In this document: piece after piece, positions 43,301 through 49,621 of the stretch
Numbering within the stretch: position 1 is the stretch's first letter
How the letters are laid out: each line of letters begins with the position of its first letter
NCBI RefSeq assembly: GCF_020400605.1
Contig: NZ_JAINRD010000035.1
Location: 1-61,727, forward strand
Direction: 5' to 3'
From: Streptomyces aculeolatus
GTDB taxonomy: Bacteria > Actinomycetota > Actinomycetes > Streptomycetales > Streptomycetaceae
Length of the DNA: 61,727 bases
Made by a program: the position numbers and the translations under genes
The notes under the pieces: generated by a model
Databases searched by the model: none
Seen by the model: the letters and a program-made list of their open reading frames with translations, nothing else
What the model was told of the DNA's origin: nothing

Positions 43301-44115
43301 CTCACGTACACGCCCGCGTCGGGGCCGGCCACCTCGTCGACGGCGGCGCCCTCGTCGACCAGCTCGCCGTCCGCCCAACCGTGCAGGGCGTCGAAAGACC
43401 TGTCGAAGCGGATGTTGAAGAACAGCTTCGTCCCGTGCCTGCCGGGGTATCGCTCGCCGTGCTGGACGACGTAGCCTTCCAGCTCGCGGTCGCTGACCTT
43501 CGTGACGCGTGCGTTCTCCATCACGGCCTCGCCGAGGACGCCGGCGAGGTTGACGACGATCTCGCTCGGGCCGCCCCGGCGGTAGGTGTAGCGGTGCATC
43601 CCCACCCGGTCGGTCGCCGTGAGTTCGGCGTCGATGTCGTAGCGGTCGAGATGCAGCCTGTGGTAGCCGGGTTCGGCGACCTCGCTGTCGTCGTGCTCGA
43701 CATGGGACTGCCATCCGACGTCGCCGTCCAGCTTGGGAACGCTGTCGCCGGACGTGGGCATGACCTGCACCCCGGAGAGCTGCCAGTCATGGAGGTGGCT
43801 GAAGCCCTTGACGTCGTTCTCGTTCTTGCGATAGCCCGTGTTCCGCGCATGGTGTGTGCTGGTGTCGGGGCGCAGCTTGACCATGCCGAACGGGTTGCCG
43901 GCCGACTGGAAGAAGAAGAACCGGCCGATGTCCGCCTCGATCCACGGGTTCACCAGCTCCACATAGTCGCGCTCGGGGGCGCCCTCCTGCGCCGCGGCGC
44001 TGCCCGCGAACGCGGCGGGCGGGTCACCGGCCCCGACGAGCAAGCCGGCCGTCACTCCGACGGCCATCAGTCCGGAAAGCAGACGGTGCGGCATCCGGAA
44101 CTTCCGAGATCTCAT
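40312..44115 (-). CDS. Secreted multidomain GH92 alpha-mannosidase-type glycoside hydrolase
   Basis: 1267 residues. Signal peptide to about residue 42. GH92 N-terminal domain starts at VELVNPWIEADIGRFFFFQSAGNPFGMVKLRPDTS (quoted in parts: VELVNPWIEADI, AGNPFGMVKL). The catalytic region continues to about 940, interrupted at about 545-668 by an F5/8-type C (discoidin) domain. A bacterial Ig-like domain (about 945-1035), a second discoidin domain (about 1040-1165) and a fibronectin III domain complete the tail. Where GH92 alpha-mannosidases carry the general acid Glu (EGNAWQ-type motif), this protein has QANSWQ (Gln717); GNEP reads GNQP (Gln774). It may act on mannose-1-phosphate diesters rather than mannosides. 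Alone in its transcription unit; a LacI-type operator candidate lies upstream. Confidence 0.88.
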   Translation of the reverse strand: MRSRKFRMPHRLLSGLMAVGVTAGLLVGAGDPPAAFAGSAAAQEGAPERDYVELVNPWIEADIGRFFFFQSAGNPFGMVKLRPDTSTHHARNTGYRKNENDVKGFSHLHDWQLSGVQVMPTSGDSVPKLDGDVGWQSHVEHDDSEVAEPGYHRLHLDRYDIDAELTATDRVGMHRYTYRRGGPSEIVVNLAGVLGEAVMENARVTKVSDRELEGYVVQHGERYPGRHGTKLFFNIRFDRSFDALHGWADGELVDEGAAVDEVAGPDAGVYVSYDHLDAGDQVRMKVALSLTGTDGARRNLEAELPGWDFDGARADSQDRWNEMLGRIDVRGGTEQQQVKFYTDLFHVLCGRSVVSDADGAYMDDTWNNGKVKRIPTDRHGEPEFAMYNYDALWLTQWNVNSVLGLAYPEVYSSFVRSQLQMYEDGGLLPRAPVAGNYSMVMTGSPVTSFITGAWNKGIRDFDIDEAFDAMLDAQSLGGLYDKASSDYLNWGTGGNRSYLDLGYVSTEETGESAGQTLEYAHQDWALGQLASRLRKRGINAAQYATATASSRLDAAHGAQRAVDGRPLRAPTDVAWRSNGERNPWIELAWDKPRRLHRIAISDLADPDSNVRAGELRFGDGSRIKVRDIPSDGTAKVVRFRARKVDSVRFTATGGQGENVGISEIETWDDTDVGDFLTQRSRNWRNVYDDRTGFVRPRHADGSWQQNFDPLSTSGFVQANSWQTTWFTSHDVMGLANLMGGETAYADKLDYAFRRAEPARFFGGYGEGHVSYGNQPGLQVAHLFNYVGRPWLSQYWVRQIKEEVYGSTATDDGYGHHDEDQGQMGGISALMAIGLFEVTGAGLEHPVYDITSPVFDEITIKLDQEYYEGDEFRIVTHGNSADNMYIQQAKLNGKRLGNAWFRHDQLAAGGTLELWMGPEPNKKWGVDKLPPSVTPSAGKRPVLATGIEISGPDRVVEPYGSAPYEGKVTPDDTVLKEVYWSVTEPDGSPTKKATIDRFTGRLTVNHRDGEVVVTATAADSGRVTAAKQVDIAPDRDLLRGNAARWPGVAADASSQFNAGYAPEKAVDGVTGRADEGDWASAGEQDPWIRLDWEEPVRADRIVLHDRPGRDDANGGTLTFSDGSSVEVADIPADGSPRTVTFDTKTFDSVRFQVEGGTGPNVGLSEFEVHALPEAPEQPRHVAADAGTGSATITWDPPGFDGGVPLTGYVVTPYRADQALDPVDVSEAGTTEVTVPGLEAGAAYTFTVTARNMTGSGPESLPSNEVRPE

Positions 44116-44218
44116 GGACGTATTGCCCCCTGCGTCTCGTCACGCCCTGCTCTTCGATTGGTGCCGGTCCTGCTGATCCCTCTGCCACGACGTTGACATG
44201 TCCATCCGAACAGTTAAG

Positions 44219-44238
44219 CGATGGTAACGATAACATCG
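44219..44238. promoter_or_regulatory. LacI/GalR-type operator candidate upstream of GH92
   Basis: CGATGGTAACGATAACATCG is an imperfect palindrome around a central CG, with 8 of 10 positions symmetrical per half. Central CG and AT-rich arms are the hallmark of LacI-family operators. It lies 104 bases before the GH92 start and 138 before the Nei-type start, in an AT-rich island. No LacI-family gene is in the window. Confidence 0.5.
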
Positions 44239-44363
44239 GCCGAATTCCCGGTCAACGAACCGGATCCGGACCGCTGCCGCCACGGGGTCGGACGATCGAC
44301 CACACCGCCCGCACGCCCCGGCGACCGGGCACCGTGACCGGCCCGCCGCCGGTCACGCCCTGG

Positions 44364-44369
44364 CACGAT
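44364..44369 (+). promoter_or_regulatory. CACGAT -10-like box for a leaderless Nei-type message
   Basis: CACGAT ends 6 bases before the GTG at 44376. GGGAGC between them is too close for a normal ribosome site. Confidence 0.4.
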
Positions 44370-44375
44370 GGGAGC

Positions 44376-45164
44376 GTGCCCGAAGGAGACACCGTCTGGC
44401 GCACCGCCCGCCTGCTGCACGAGGCGCTGGCGGGCCGCCGGCTCACCCGCTGCGACCTGCGCGTGCCCAAGCTGGCCACGGCCGACCTCACCGGCCGCGA
44501 GGTCACCGAGGTCGTTCCGCGCGGCAAGCACCTGCTGACCCGCGTCGAGGGCGGTCTCACGCTCCATTCGCACCTGCGGATGGAGGGCGCCTGGATCACG
44601 TACGCGGACGGGGAGCGGTGGCGCGGCGGTCCCGGGCACCAGATCCGCGCCGTCCTCGGCAACGCCGACAGCACCGCCGTCGGATACCGCCTGCCCGTGC
44701 TGGAGTTGCTGCGCACCGAGGCGGAGGACCGGGTCGTCGGCCACCTCGGCCCCGACCTGCTCGGCCCCGGCTGGGATCCGGCCGAGGCGGAGCGGCGGCT
44801 GCTCGCCGACCCCGCACGGCCGCTCGGCGAGGCCCTGCTCGACCAGCGCAATCTGGCCGGGATCGGCAACGTCTACAAGTCGGAGCTGTGCTTCCTGGCC
44901 GGCGTCAGCCCGTACGCCCCGGTCGCCGCGCTCCCCGAGCCCGCCCGGCTCGTCGCCGCCGCGAAGCGGCTGCTGGAGGCGAACCGGGACCGCGTGGCCC
45001 GTACGACGACGCCCTCCCGGCGCCCCGACCGGCGGCTGTGGGTCTACGGCCGCGGGGGCAGGCCGTGCCTGCGCTGCGGGACGGCGGTGCGCAGACGGGC
45101 GCAGGGGGAGACGGCGGACGAGCGTGTGACGTACTGGTGCCCGCGCTGCCAGCCGGGCGGGTGA
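44376..45164 (+). CDS. Fpg/Nei-family DNA glycosylase/AP lyase (Nei-type)
   Basis: 262 residues from the GTG at 44376. It begins PEGDTVW, the Nei-type form of the catalytic N-terminal Pro-Glu (Fpg proteins begin PELPEV). Conserved VPRGKHLLTRVEGGLTLHSHLRM, the H2TH region LLDQRNLAGIGNVYKSELCF, and a C-terminal zinc finger CLRCG...YWCPRCQ follow. Such enzymes remove oxidised bases, mainly pyrimidines, and cut the strand. A strong hairpin separates it from the convergent clgR. Confidence 0.92.
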   Translation: MPEGDTVWRTARLLHEALAGRRLTRCDLRVPKLATADLTGREVTEVVPRGKHLLTRVEGGLTLHSHLRMEGAWITYADGERWRGGPGHQIRAVLGNADSTAVGYRLPVLELLRTEAEDRVVGHLGPDLLGPGWDPAEAERRLLADPARPLGEALLDQRNLAGIGNVYKSELCFLAGVSPYAPVAALPEPARLVAAAKRLLEANRDRVARTTTPSRRPDRRLWVYGRGGRPCLRCGTAVRRRAQGETADERVTYWCPRCQPGG

Positions 45165-45227
45165 CCGGCCCGGCGGCAGCACCGGTGGGCGCCCGGCCGG
45201 GCAGGAGCGCGCGGCAGCGGGCAAGCC

Positions 45228-45266
45228 GAGAGCCCGGCTCCGCCGGGAACGGCGGACCGGGCTCTC
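45228..45266. terminator. Bidirectional terminator between the Nei-type gene and clgR
   Basis: GAGAGCCCGG (45228-45237) pairs with CCGGGCTCTC (45257-45266), with an inner stem TCCGCC/GGCGGA and a GGGAAC loop; one bulged C. It lies 63 bases after the Nei-type stop and 19 bases after the clgR stop on the other strand. Confidence 0.8.
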
Positions 45267-45284
45267 GTGCCAGGCTCTCTACGC

Positions 45285-45653
45285 TCAGGCCGCGACGGGA
45301 TCCGGCTCCTTCGGGGCCTTGATGGTGACTCGCTCGTCGGGCATCCCCGTCACCGAGGTCACGGTGAACGACCGCACGGGGGCGGGAATGGGCTCGGTGG
45401 CCGCGGCGGACTGGGCCAGCTCCGCGAGGGCGAGCTCGCCGCTCACCTCACGCATCAGCTCGGACATCCGGACGTCCAGTGCTTCACAGATCGAGTTGAG
45501 CAGTTCGGAGGAGGCTTCCTTCTGGCCTCGCTCGACCTCCGACAGATAGCCGAGAGAGACACGCGCTGACGAGGAAACCTCGCGCAGCGTCCGGCCCTGG
45601 CGCTGTCGCTGCCGGCGCAGCACGTCACCCAGCAGGCGACGGAGCAGAATCAT
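45285..45653 (-). CDS. clgR: ClgR, XRE-type activator of Clp protease genes
   Basis: 122 residues. One helix-turn-helix (residues about 9-65: LGDVLRRQRQRQGRTLREV, SLGYLSEVERGQKEASSELL), then a short C-terminal half ending DPVAA. In Streptomyces and Corynebacterium ClgR activates clpP, clpC and lon genes and is itself a ClpP substrate recognised through C-terminal alanines, which are present. AGGAGGGAG precedes the ATG. It lies 90 bases after cinA on the same strand, as in the conserved pgsA-cinA-clgR order. Confidence 0.92.
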   Translation of the reverse strand: MILLRRLLGDVLRRQRQRQGRTLREVSSSARVSLGYLSEVERGQKEASSELLNSICEALDVRMSELMREVSGELALAELAQSAAATEPIPAPVRSFTVTSVTGMPDERVTIKAPKEPDPVAA

Positions 45654-45743
45654 GCGTGGCTCCCTCCTAGGACCTCGGGTCCGGATCCTCTCTGCTCCAC
45701 CGTACCGCCTCGGACCGTGACAGTGCGGCGACGGAAGTCATCT

Positions 45744-46310
45744 TCACCGTTCGCCAAGCGAGGAATACGGGGCCTCCTGATCAGGATTTTCCGGGTATTT
45801 CCGCCCGTCTTGCCCCTTCGGTGCCGCGTCCAGGTGGCGCCGCAGCAGCGCCAGTGCCTCCCCGACGGCAGCCGTGCGGATCTCCGTGCGAGACCCTGCC
45901 AGGTTCAGCGACCGGGTCTCGCTGCGTCCCTCGGGACCGGCTACGGCGACGAAGACGGTACCCGGCTGCTGCCCGTCCTGCGGATCGGGGCCGGCGACGC
46001 CCGTCGTCGCGACCGCCCAGTCGGCGCCGAGCCGCCAGCGCACCCCGGCGGCCATCTGCCGGGCGACCTCGCCGTCGACGGCACCGCGCTGGGCGAGCAG
46101 CGAGCTGTCGACGCCGAGCACGTCCCGCTTGAGGTCGGTCGCGTACGCGACGACGGCGCCCCGGAACGCCTGGGAGGCGCCGGGCACCGCGGTGATCTCG
46201 GCGGCGAGGAGACCGCCGGTGAGGGATTCGGCGACGGCGAGGGTGACGCCGCGCTCCTCGCACAGGGCTAGCACGTCGGCGGCGGTCCCGCCGGTGTTCT
46301 GTGTGGTCAC
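45744..46310 (-). CDS. cinA: CinA C-terminal-type nicotinamide-nucleotide amidohydrolase
   Basis: 188 residues, GTG start overlapping the pgsA stop by 4 bases (46307-46310). Only the CinA C-terminal (PncC) domain is present: VAESLTGGLLAAEITAVPGAS, GAVVAYATDLKRDVLGV, TTGVAGPDPQDGQQPGTVFVA. It deamidates nicotinamide mononucleotide in NAD recycling. The last 25 residues are polar and variable. Translation is probably coupled to pgsA. Confidence 0.92.
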   Translation of the reverse strand: MTTQNTGGTAADVLALCEERGVTLAVAESLTGGLLAAEITAVPGASQAFRGAVVAYATDLKRDVLGVDSSLLAQRGAVDGEVARQMAAGVRWRLGADWAVATTGVAGPDPQDGQQPGTVFVAVAGPEGRSETRSLNLAGSRTEIRTAAVGEALALLRRHLDAAPKGQDGRKYPENPDQEAPYSSLGER

Positions 46311-46909
46311 TGGACTCTCTGCTCCCGTTCGGCGGCCAGCCCCCTGCGGCGGAGCACGATCGCCTGCTTGACGTAGTCCAGGCCGGTCACCACGGTCAGG
46401 ACCACGGCGGCGGCCATGACCCAGAAGCGCAGTGTGGCGAGCGGTCCGGTGAGGGTGAGGATGTACATGCCCACGGCCACCCCCTGGGCCAGGGTCTTCA
46501 GCTTCCCGCCCCGGCTGGCCGGGATCACACCGTGCCTGATCACCCAGAACCGCATGAGGGTGATGCCGATCTCCCGCGCCAGGATCACGATCGTCACCCA
46601 CCAGGGCAGGTCGCCCAGCGCCGACAGGCAGATCAGCGCGGCACCCATGATCGCCTTGTCGGCGATGGGGTCGGCGATCTTGCCGAAGTCGGTGACGAGG
46701 TCGTAGCGGCGGGCCAGCTCCCCGTCGAAGAGGTCGGTGATCATGGCGACCGTGAAGGCGGCCCATGCGAACGAGCGCCACGCCGGGTCATGGCCGCCGT
46801 GGGCGGCCATGAGCACCACGAACGCCGGTACGAGCAGCAGCCGCACCATGGTCAGGACGTTGGCGATGTTCCACAGACCGGCCTGACCGACGGCCGGGGC
46901 GGGGCTCAT
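46307..46909 (-). CDS. pgsA: CDP-alcohol phosphatidyltransferase, PgsA-type
   Basis: 200 residues with several membrane helices. The full catalytic motif is visible as D-LF-DG-EL-AR followed by eight residues, G, KIA, D, PIA, D (DLFDGELARRYDLVTDFGKIAD). It makes phosphatidylglycerolphosphate (or a related phospholipid) from CDP-diacylglycerol. Its ATG overlaps the rimO stop by 4 bases and its end overlaps cinA, so rimO-pgsA-cinA form a tightly coupled operon. Confidence 0.93.
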   Translation of the reverse strand: MSPAPAVGQAGLWNIANVLTMVRLLLVPAFVVLMAAHGGHDPAWRSFAWAAFTVAMITDLFDGELARRYDLVTDFGKIADPIADKAIMGAALICLSALGDLPWWVTIVILAREIGITLMRFWVIRHGVIPASRGGKLKTLAQGVAVGMYILTLTGPLATLRFWVMAAAVVLTVVTGLDYVKQAIVLRRRGLAAEREQRVQ

Positions 46910-48480
46910 CTCGCGGCCTCCTCGGCCGGCTCCCGGGGCCGCCGCCGATCGGGCTCGCCTATCGGCTCGGCCACCAGGTCCACCCCCTCGCTCGCCACCA
47001 CCTTCGCGGTGACCAGCGCCCCCGGTGCCGCCTGCCGGGCGCTCCCGCCGGCGAGCAGCGTCACGCCGTCCGTCTCCGGCGCCTGGTGCGCCGCGCGGCC
47101 GACGACCTCCTCGCCCCCGGCGTCCGCCCCGGCGTCCCCGTCGGGGTCCGGGGCGTCCTCCACGGCGTCCACCAGGACCCGTATCGTCTCCCCCACCCGC
47201 TCCTCGGCCCGCTGGGCCGTCAGCTCCTCCGCCAGCCGCGTCATGTGCGCCAGCCGCTCGGCGACCGCCTCCGGCGCCACCTTCGACCCGTATCCCGCGG
47301 CCTCCGTGCCCTCCTCGTCCGAGTAGCCGAAGATGCCCACGGCGTCCAGCCGCGCGGCGGTGAGGAAGCGCTCCAGTTCCTCGACGTCCCGCTCGGTCTC
47401 GCCGGGGAAGCCGACGATGAAGTTCGACCGCGCACCCGCCTCCGGCGCCCGCGAGCGGATCTCCGCCAGGAGGTGCAGGAACCGCTCGGTGTCCCCGAAG
47501 CGGCGCATGGCGCGCAGCACTTCGGGGGCGGAGTGCTGGAAGGACAGGTCGAAGTAGGGCGCCACCTTCTCCGTCGACGTCAGCACGTCGATCAGCCCGG
47601 GGCGCATCTCGGCGGGCTGCAGATAGCTGACCCGGATCCGCTCGATGCCGGGCACGGCGGCCAGTTCGGGCAGCAGCGTCTCCAGCAGCCGCACGTCGCC
47701 GAGGTCCTTGCCGTACGAGGTGTTGTTCTCCGAGACGAGCATGACCTCCCGTACACCCTGCTCCGCCAGCCAGCGGGTCTCGCCGAGGACGTCGGAGGGG
47801 CGGCGGGAGACGAAGGAGCCGCGGAAGGAGGGGATGGCGCAGAACGTACATCGGCGGTCGCAGCCGGAGGCCAGCTTGACCGAGGCGACGGGCCCGGAGC
47901 CGAGCCGGCGGCGCAGCGGCGGCCGCGGCCCGGAGGCGGGGGCGACCCCGGCGGGCAGGTCGGCGGGCGCGGCGGCGGCATCGGCAGCGGCGGCGCCCGT
48001 GTCCCCGTGGCCCGGCAGCGCCGCCGCGCCGCGGGCGGCGGCGTCCTGCCGCTCCGCGGGGCTGATCGGCAGCAGCTTGCGCCGGTCCCGCGGGGTGTGC
48101 GCGTCGTGACTGCCGCCGGAGAGGATGGTCTGCAGCCGCACCGAGATGTCGGCGTAGTCGTCGAAGCCGAGGACACCGTCCGCCTCCGGGAGCGCGTCGG
48201 CCAGCTCCTTGCCGTACCGCTCGGCCATGCAGCCGACGGCGACGACGGCCTGCGTACGGCCCGTGTCCTTGAGGTCGTTGGCCTCCAGCAGGGCGTCGAC
48301 GGAGTCCTTCTTGGCGGCTTCGACGAACCCGCAGGTGTTCACGACGGCGACGTCCGCGGCGGCGGCGTCCGTGACGAGGTCCCAGCCGTCCGCCGCAAGG
48401 CGGCCCGCAAGCTCCTCGGAGTCCACCTCGTTCCGGGCGCAGCCAAGCGTGACGAGGGCGACGGTACGGCGTTCTGGCAT
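46906..48480 (-). CDS. rimO: Ribosomal protein S12 methylthiotransferase RimO
   Basis: 524 residues, longer than the usual 440 to 490. N-terminal Cys in TLGCARNEVD, NTCGFVE and VGCMAE; radical-SAM motif CDRRCTFC; C-terminal TRAM region. It adds a methylthio group to Asp of ribosomal protein S12. An Ala/Pro/Gly-rich insert of about 55 residues between the two Cys domains and a second low-complexity insert in the TRAM region account for the extra length. Confidence 0.94.
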   Translation of the reverse strand: MPERRTVALVTLGCARNEVDSEELAGRLAADGWDLVTDAAAADVAVVNTCGFVEAAKKDSVDALLEANDLKDTGRTQAVVAVGCMAERYGKELADALPEADGVLGFDDYADISVRLQTILSGGSHDAHTPRDRRKLLPISPAERQDAAARGAAALPGHGDTGAAAADAAAAPADLPAGVAPASGPRPPLRRRLGSGPVASVKLASGCDRRCTFCAIPSFRGSFVSRRPSDVLGETRWLAEQGVREVMLVSENNTSYGKDLGDVRLLETLLPELAAVPGIERIRVSYLQPAEMRPGLIDVLTSTEKVAPYFDLSFQHSAPEVLRAMRRFGDTERFLHLLAEIRSRAPEAGARSNFIVGFPGETERDVEELERFLTAARLDAVGIFGYSDEEGTEAAGYGSKVAPEAVAERLAHMTRLAEELTAQRAEERVGETIRVLVDAVEDAPDPDGDAGADAGGEEVVGRAAHQAPETDGVTLLAGGSARQAAPGALVTAKVVASEGVDLVAEPIGEPDRRRPREPAEEAAR

Positions 48481-48624
48481 GGGCTCAGCCTACTTCGTCC
48501 CGCGCCCGCAAACCGCCGCCCACCAGCCGCATTCCGTACGCGTGCCCGAAGCACGGGCGAGCGAGGGTACGGACGTGCGAGCCTTGCCGCAGGCCGGGCC
48601 CGCGACGCCGCCCGGCGGGCCCGG

Positions 48625-49437
48625 TCAGCCGGCCTCGGGATCGCCCTTGGTGTACGTCAGCCGCTCGACCTCGCCGGGCTGGAAGTCCTCGGCGATCTGC
48701 TTGCCGTTGACGAACAGGTCGACGCCGCCGGCGTTGCCGAGGACGAGGTAGATCTTCTCGCTGTCGGTGACGGTCACGGAGTCGCCCTGGGCGAGGACGC
48801 CCTCCTCCAGCTCACGCCCGTCGGCGCCCTGCGCGGAGATCCAGCTCTGCCCGTCCGCGGCGACGACCCGCAGCGTCACCTTGTCCGGCGGGGCACCGGC
48901 CACCGCGCTCTCCGAGGGCTGCGGGCTCTGCTTGTCCTCGCCGGCGTCCTTGCCCGTGTCCGGGTCCTTCGGCTTGTCGGACCCCTGCGACTCCCCGGCC
49001 ACGGCGGAGCCGTCCGGCTCCTCCTCGTCGCCGCCGGTGAAGACGGTGAACCCCACGAAGCCGACGACGGCCACGATCGCGGCGACCATCGCGGCGGTCC
49101 AGTTGGGGCGGCGCGGCTCGGGGCGGATGCGCTCGGCCTCGAACATCGGGGCGGCGGGTGTCGGCACGGGCCGGCCGCCGTGCTCCGCGTCGTACTGCGC
49201 GACGAGCTCCTCGGCCTCCAGACCGACCGCCCGCGCAAGGGTTCGCACATGCCCGCGGGCGTAGACGTCACCGCCGCAGCGGGAGAAATCGTCCTGTTCG
49301 ATGGCATGAATGATCGGAATGCGCACACGCGTGGACAAGCTGACCTGTTCAACGGACAGCTTGGCGTCAAGGCGGGCCTGCTGAAGTGCGCGACCGACGG
49401 AAGGACGGTCGCCTGTGGGGGAGTTGCCGAGGGACAC
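48625..49437 (-). CDS. RodZ-like helix-turn-helix membrane protein
   Basis: 270 residues, GTG start. Cytoplasmic HTH_25 domain (residues about 13-80: VGRALQQARLDAKLSVEQVS...DVYARGHVRTLARAVGL), one membrane helix at 113-134, an acidic Pro/Ser linker, and an extracytoplasmic DUF4115 domain ending ERLTYTKGDPEAG. This is the architecture of RodZ, which links MreB to the wall machinery. Actinobacterial versions between ftsK and rimO are conserved but little studied. Confidence 0.85.
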   Translation of the reverse strand: MSLGNSPTGDRPSVGRALQQARLDAKLSVEQVSLSTRVRIPIIHAIEQDDFSRCGGDVYARGHVRTLARAVGLEAEELVAQYDAEHGGRPVPTPAAPMFEAERIRPEPRRPNWTAAMVAAIVAVVGFVGFTVFTGGDEEEPDGSAVAGESQGSDKPKDPDTGKDAGEDKQSPQPSESAVAGAPPDKVTLRVVAADGQSWISAQGADGRELEEGVLAQGDSVTVTDSEKIYLVLGNAGGVDLFVNGKQIAEDFQPGEVERLTYTKGDPEAG

Positions 49438-49475
49438 GTGGGCGCCTTTCGGGGTGAGCCACCTGCCGGGTGTTC

Positions 49476-49481
49476 AGTCTA
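49476..49481 (-). promoter_or_regulatory. -10 box TAGACT for the rodZ-like gene
   Basis: On the minus strand TAGACT lies 39 to 44 bases before the GTG at 49437, with TTGGCC about 19 bases further upstream as a possible -35. The block between ftsK and this gene (49438-49621) shows no small gene. Confidence 0.45.
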
Positions 49482-49621
49482 GGGGGGTTGTAAAAGGATC
49501 GGCCAACCGGTCGAGCACACTTAATGGGCCATCGGGATAGACGTACTGCCCGACCGCGGGATCACCCGCCCGGCCCATTGATGTGACGCATCAGACGCCG
49601 AACCGGTTGCCCTCTTCATCG

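Noticed and set aside
41000..44115. GH92 gene as recent horizontal acquisition because of slightly lower GC
   Set aside because: By eye the third positions include more A/T than neighbours, but I could not compute composition, and secreted enzymes often differ. Not strong enough to claim.
45744..45762. GTTCGCCAAGCG (cinA end) as a ClgR operator for clgR autoregulation
   Set aside because: The spacing between CGC and GCG is three bases instead of the five expected for ClgR sites, and it lies within coding sequence.
49523..49579. AATGGGCC/GGCCCATT inverted repeat between ftsK and the rodZ-like gene
   Set aside because: Eight-base arms with a 41-base loop are likely by chance. No tRNA or small RNA fold was recognised in the gap.
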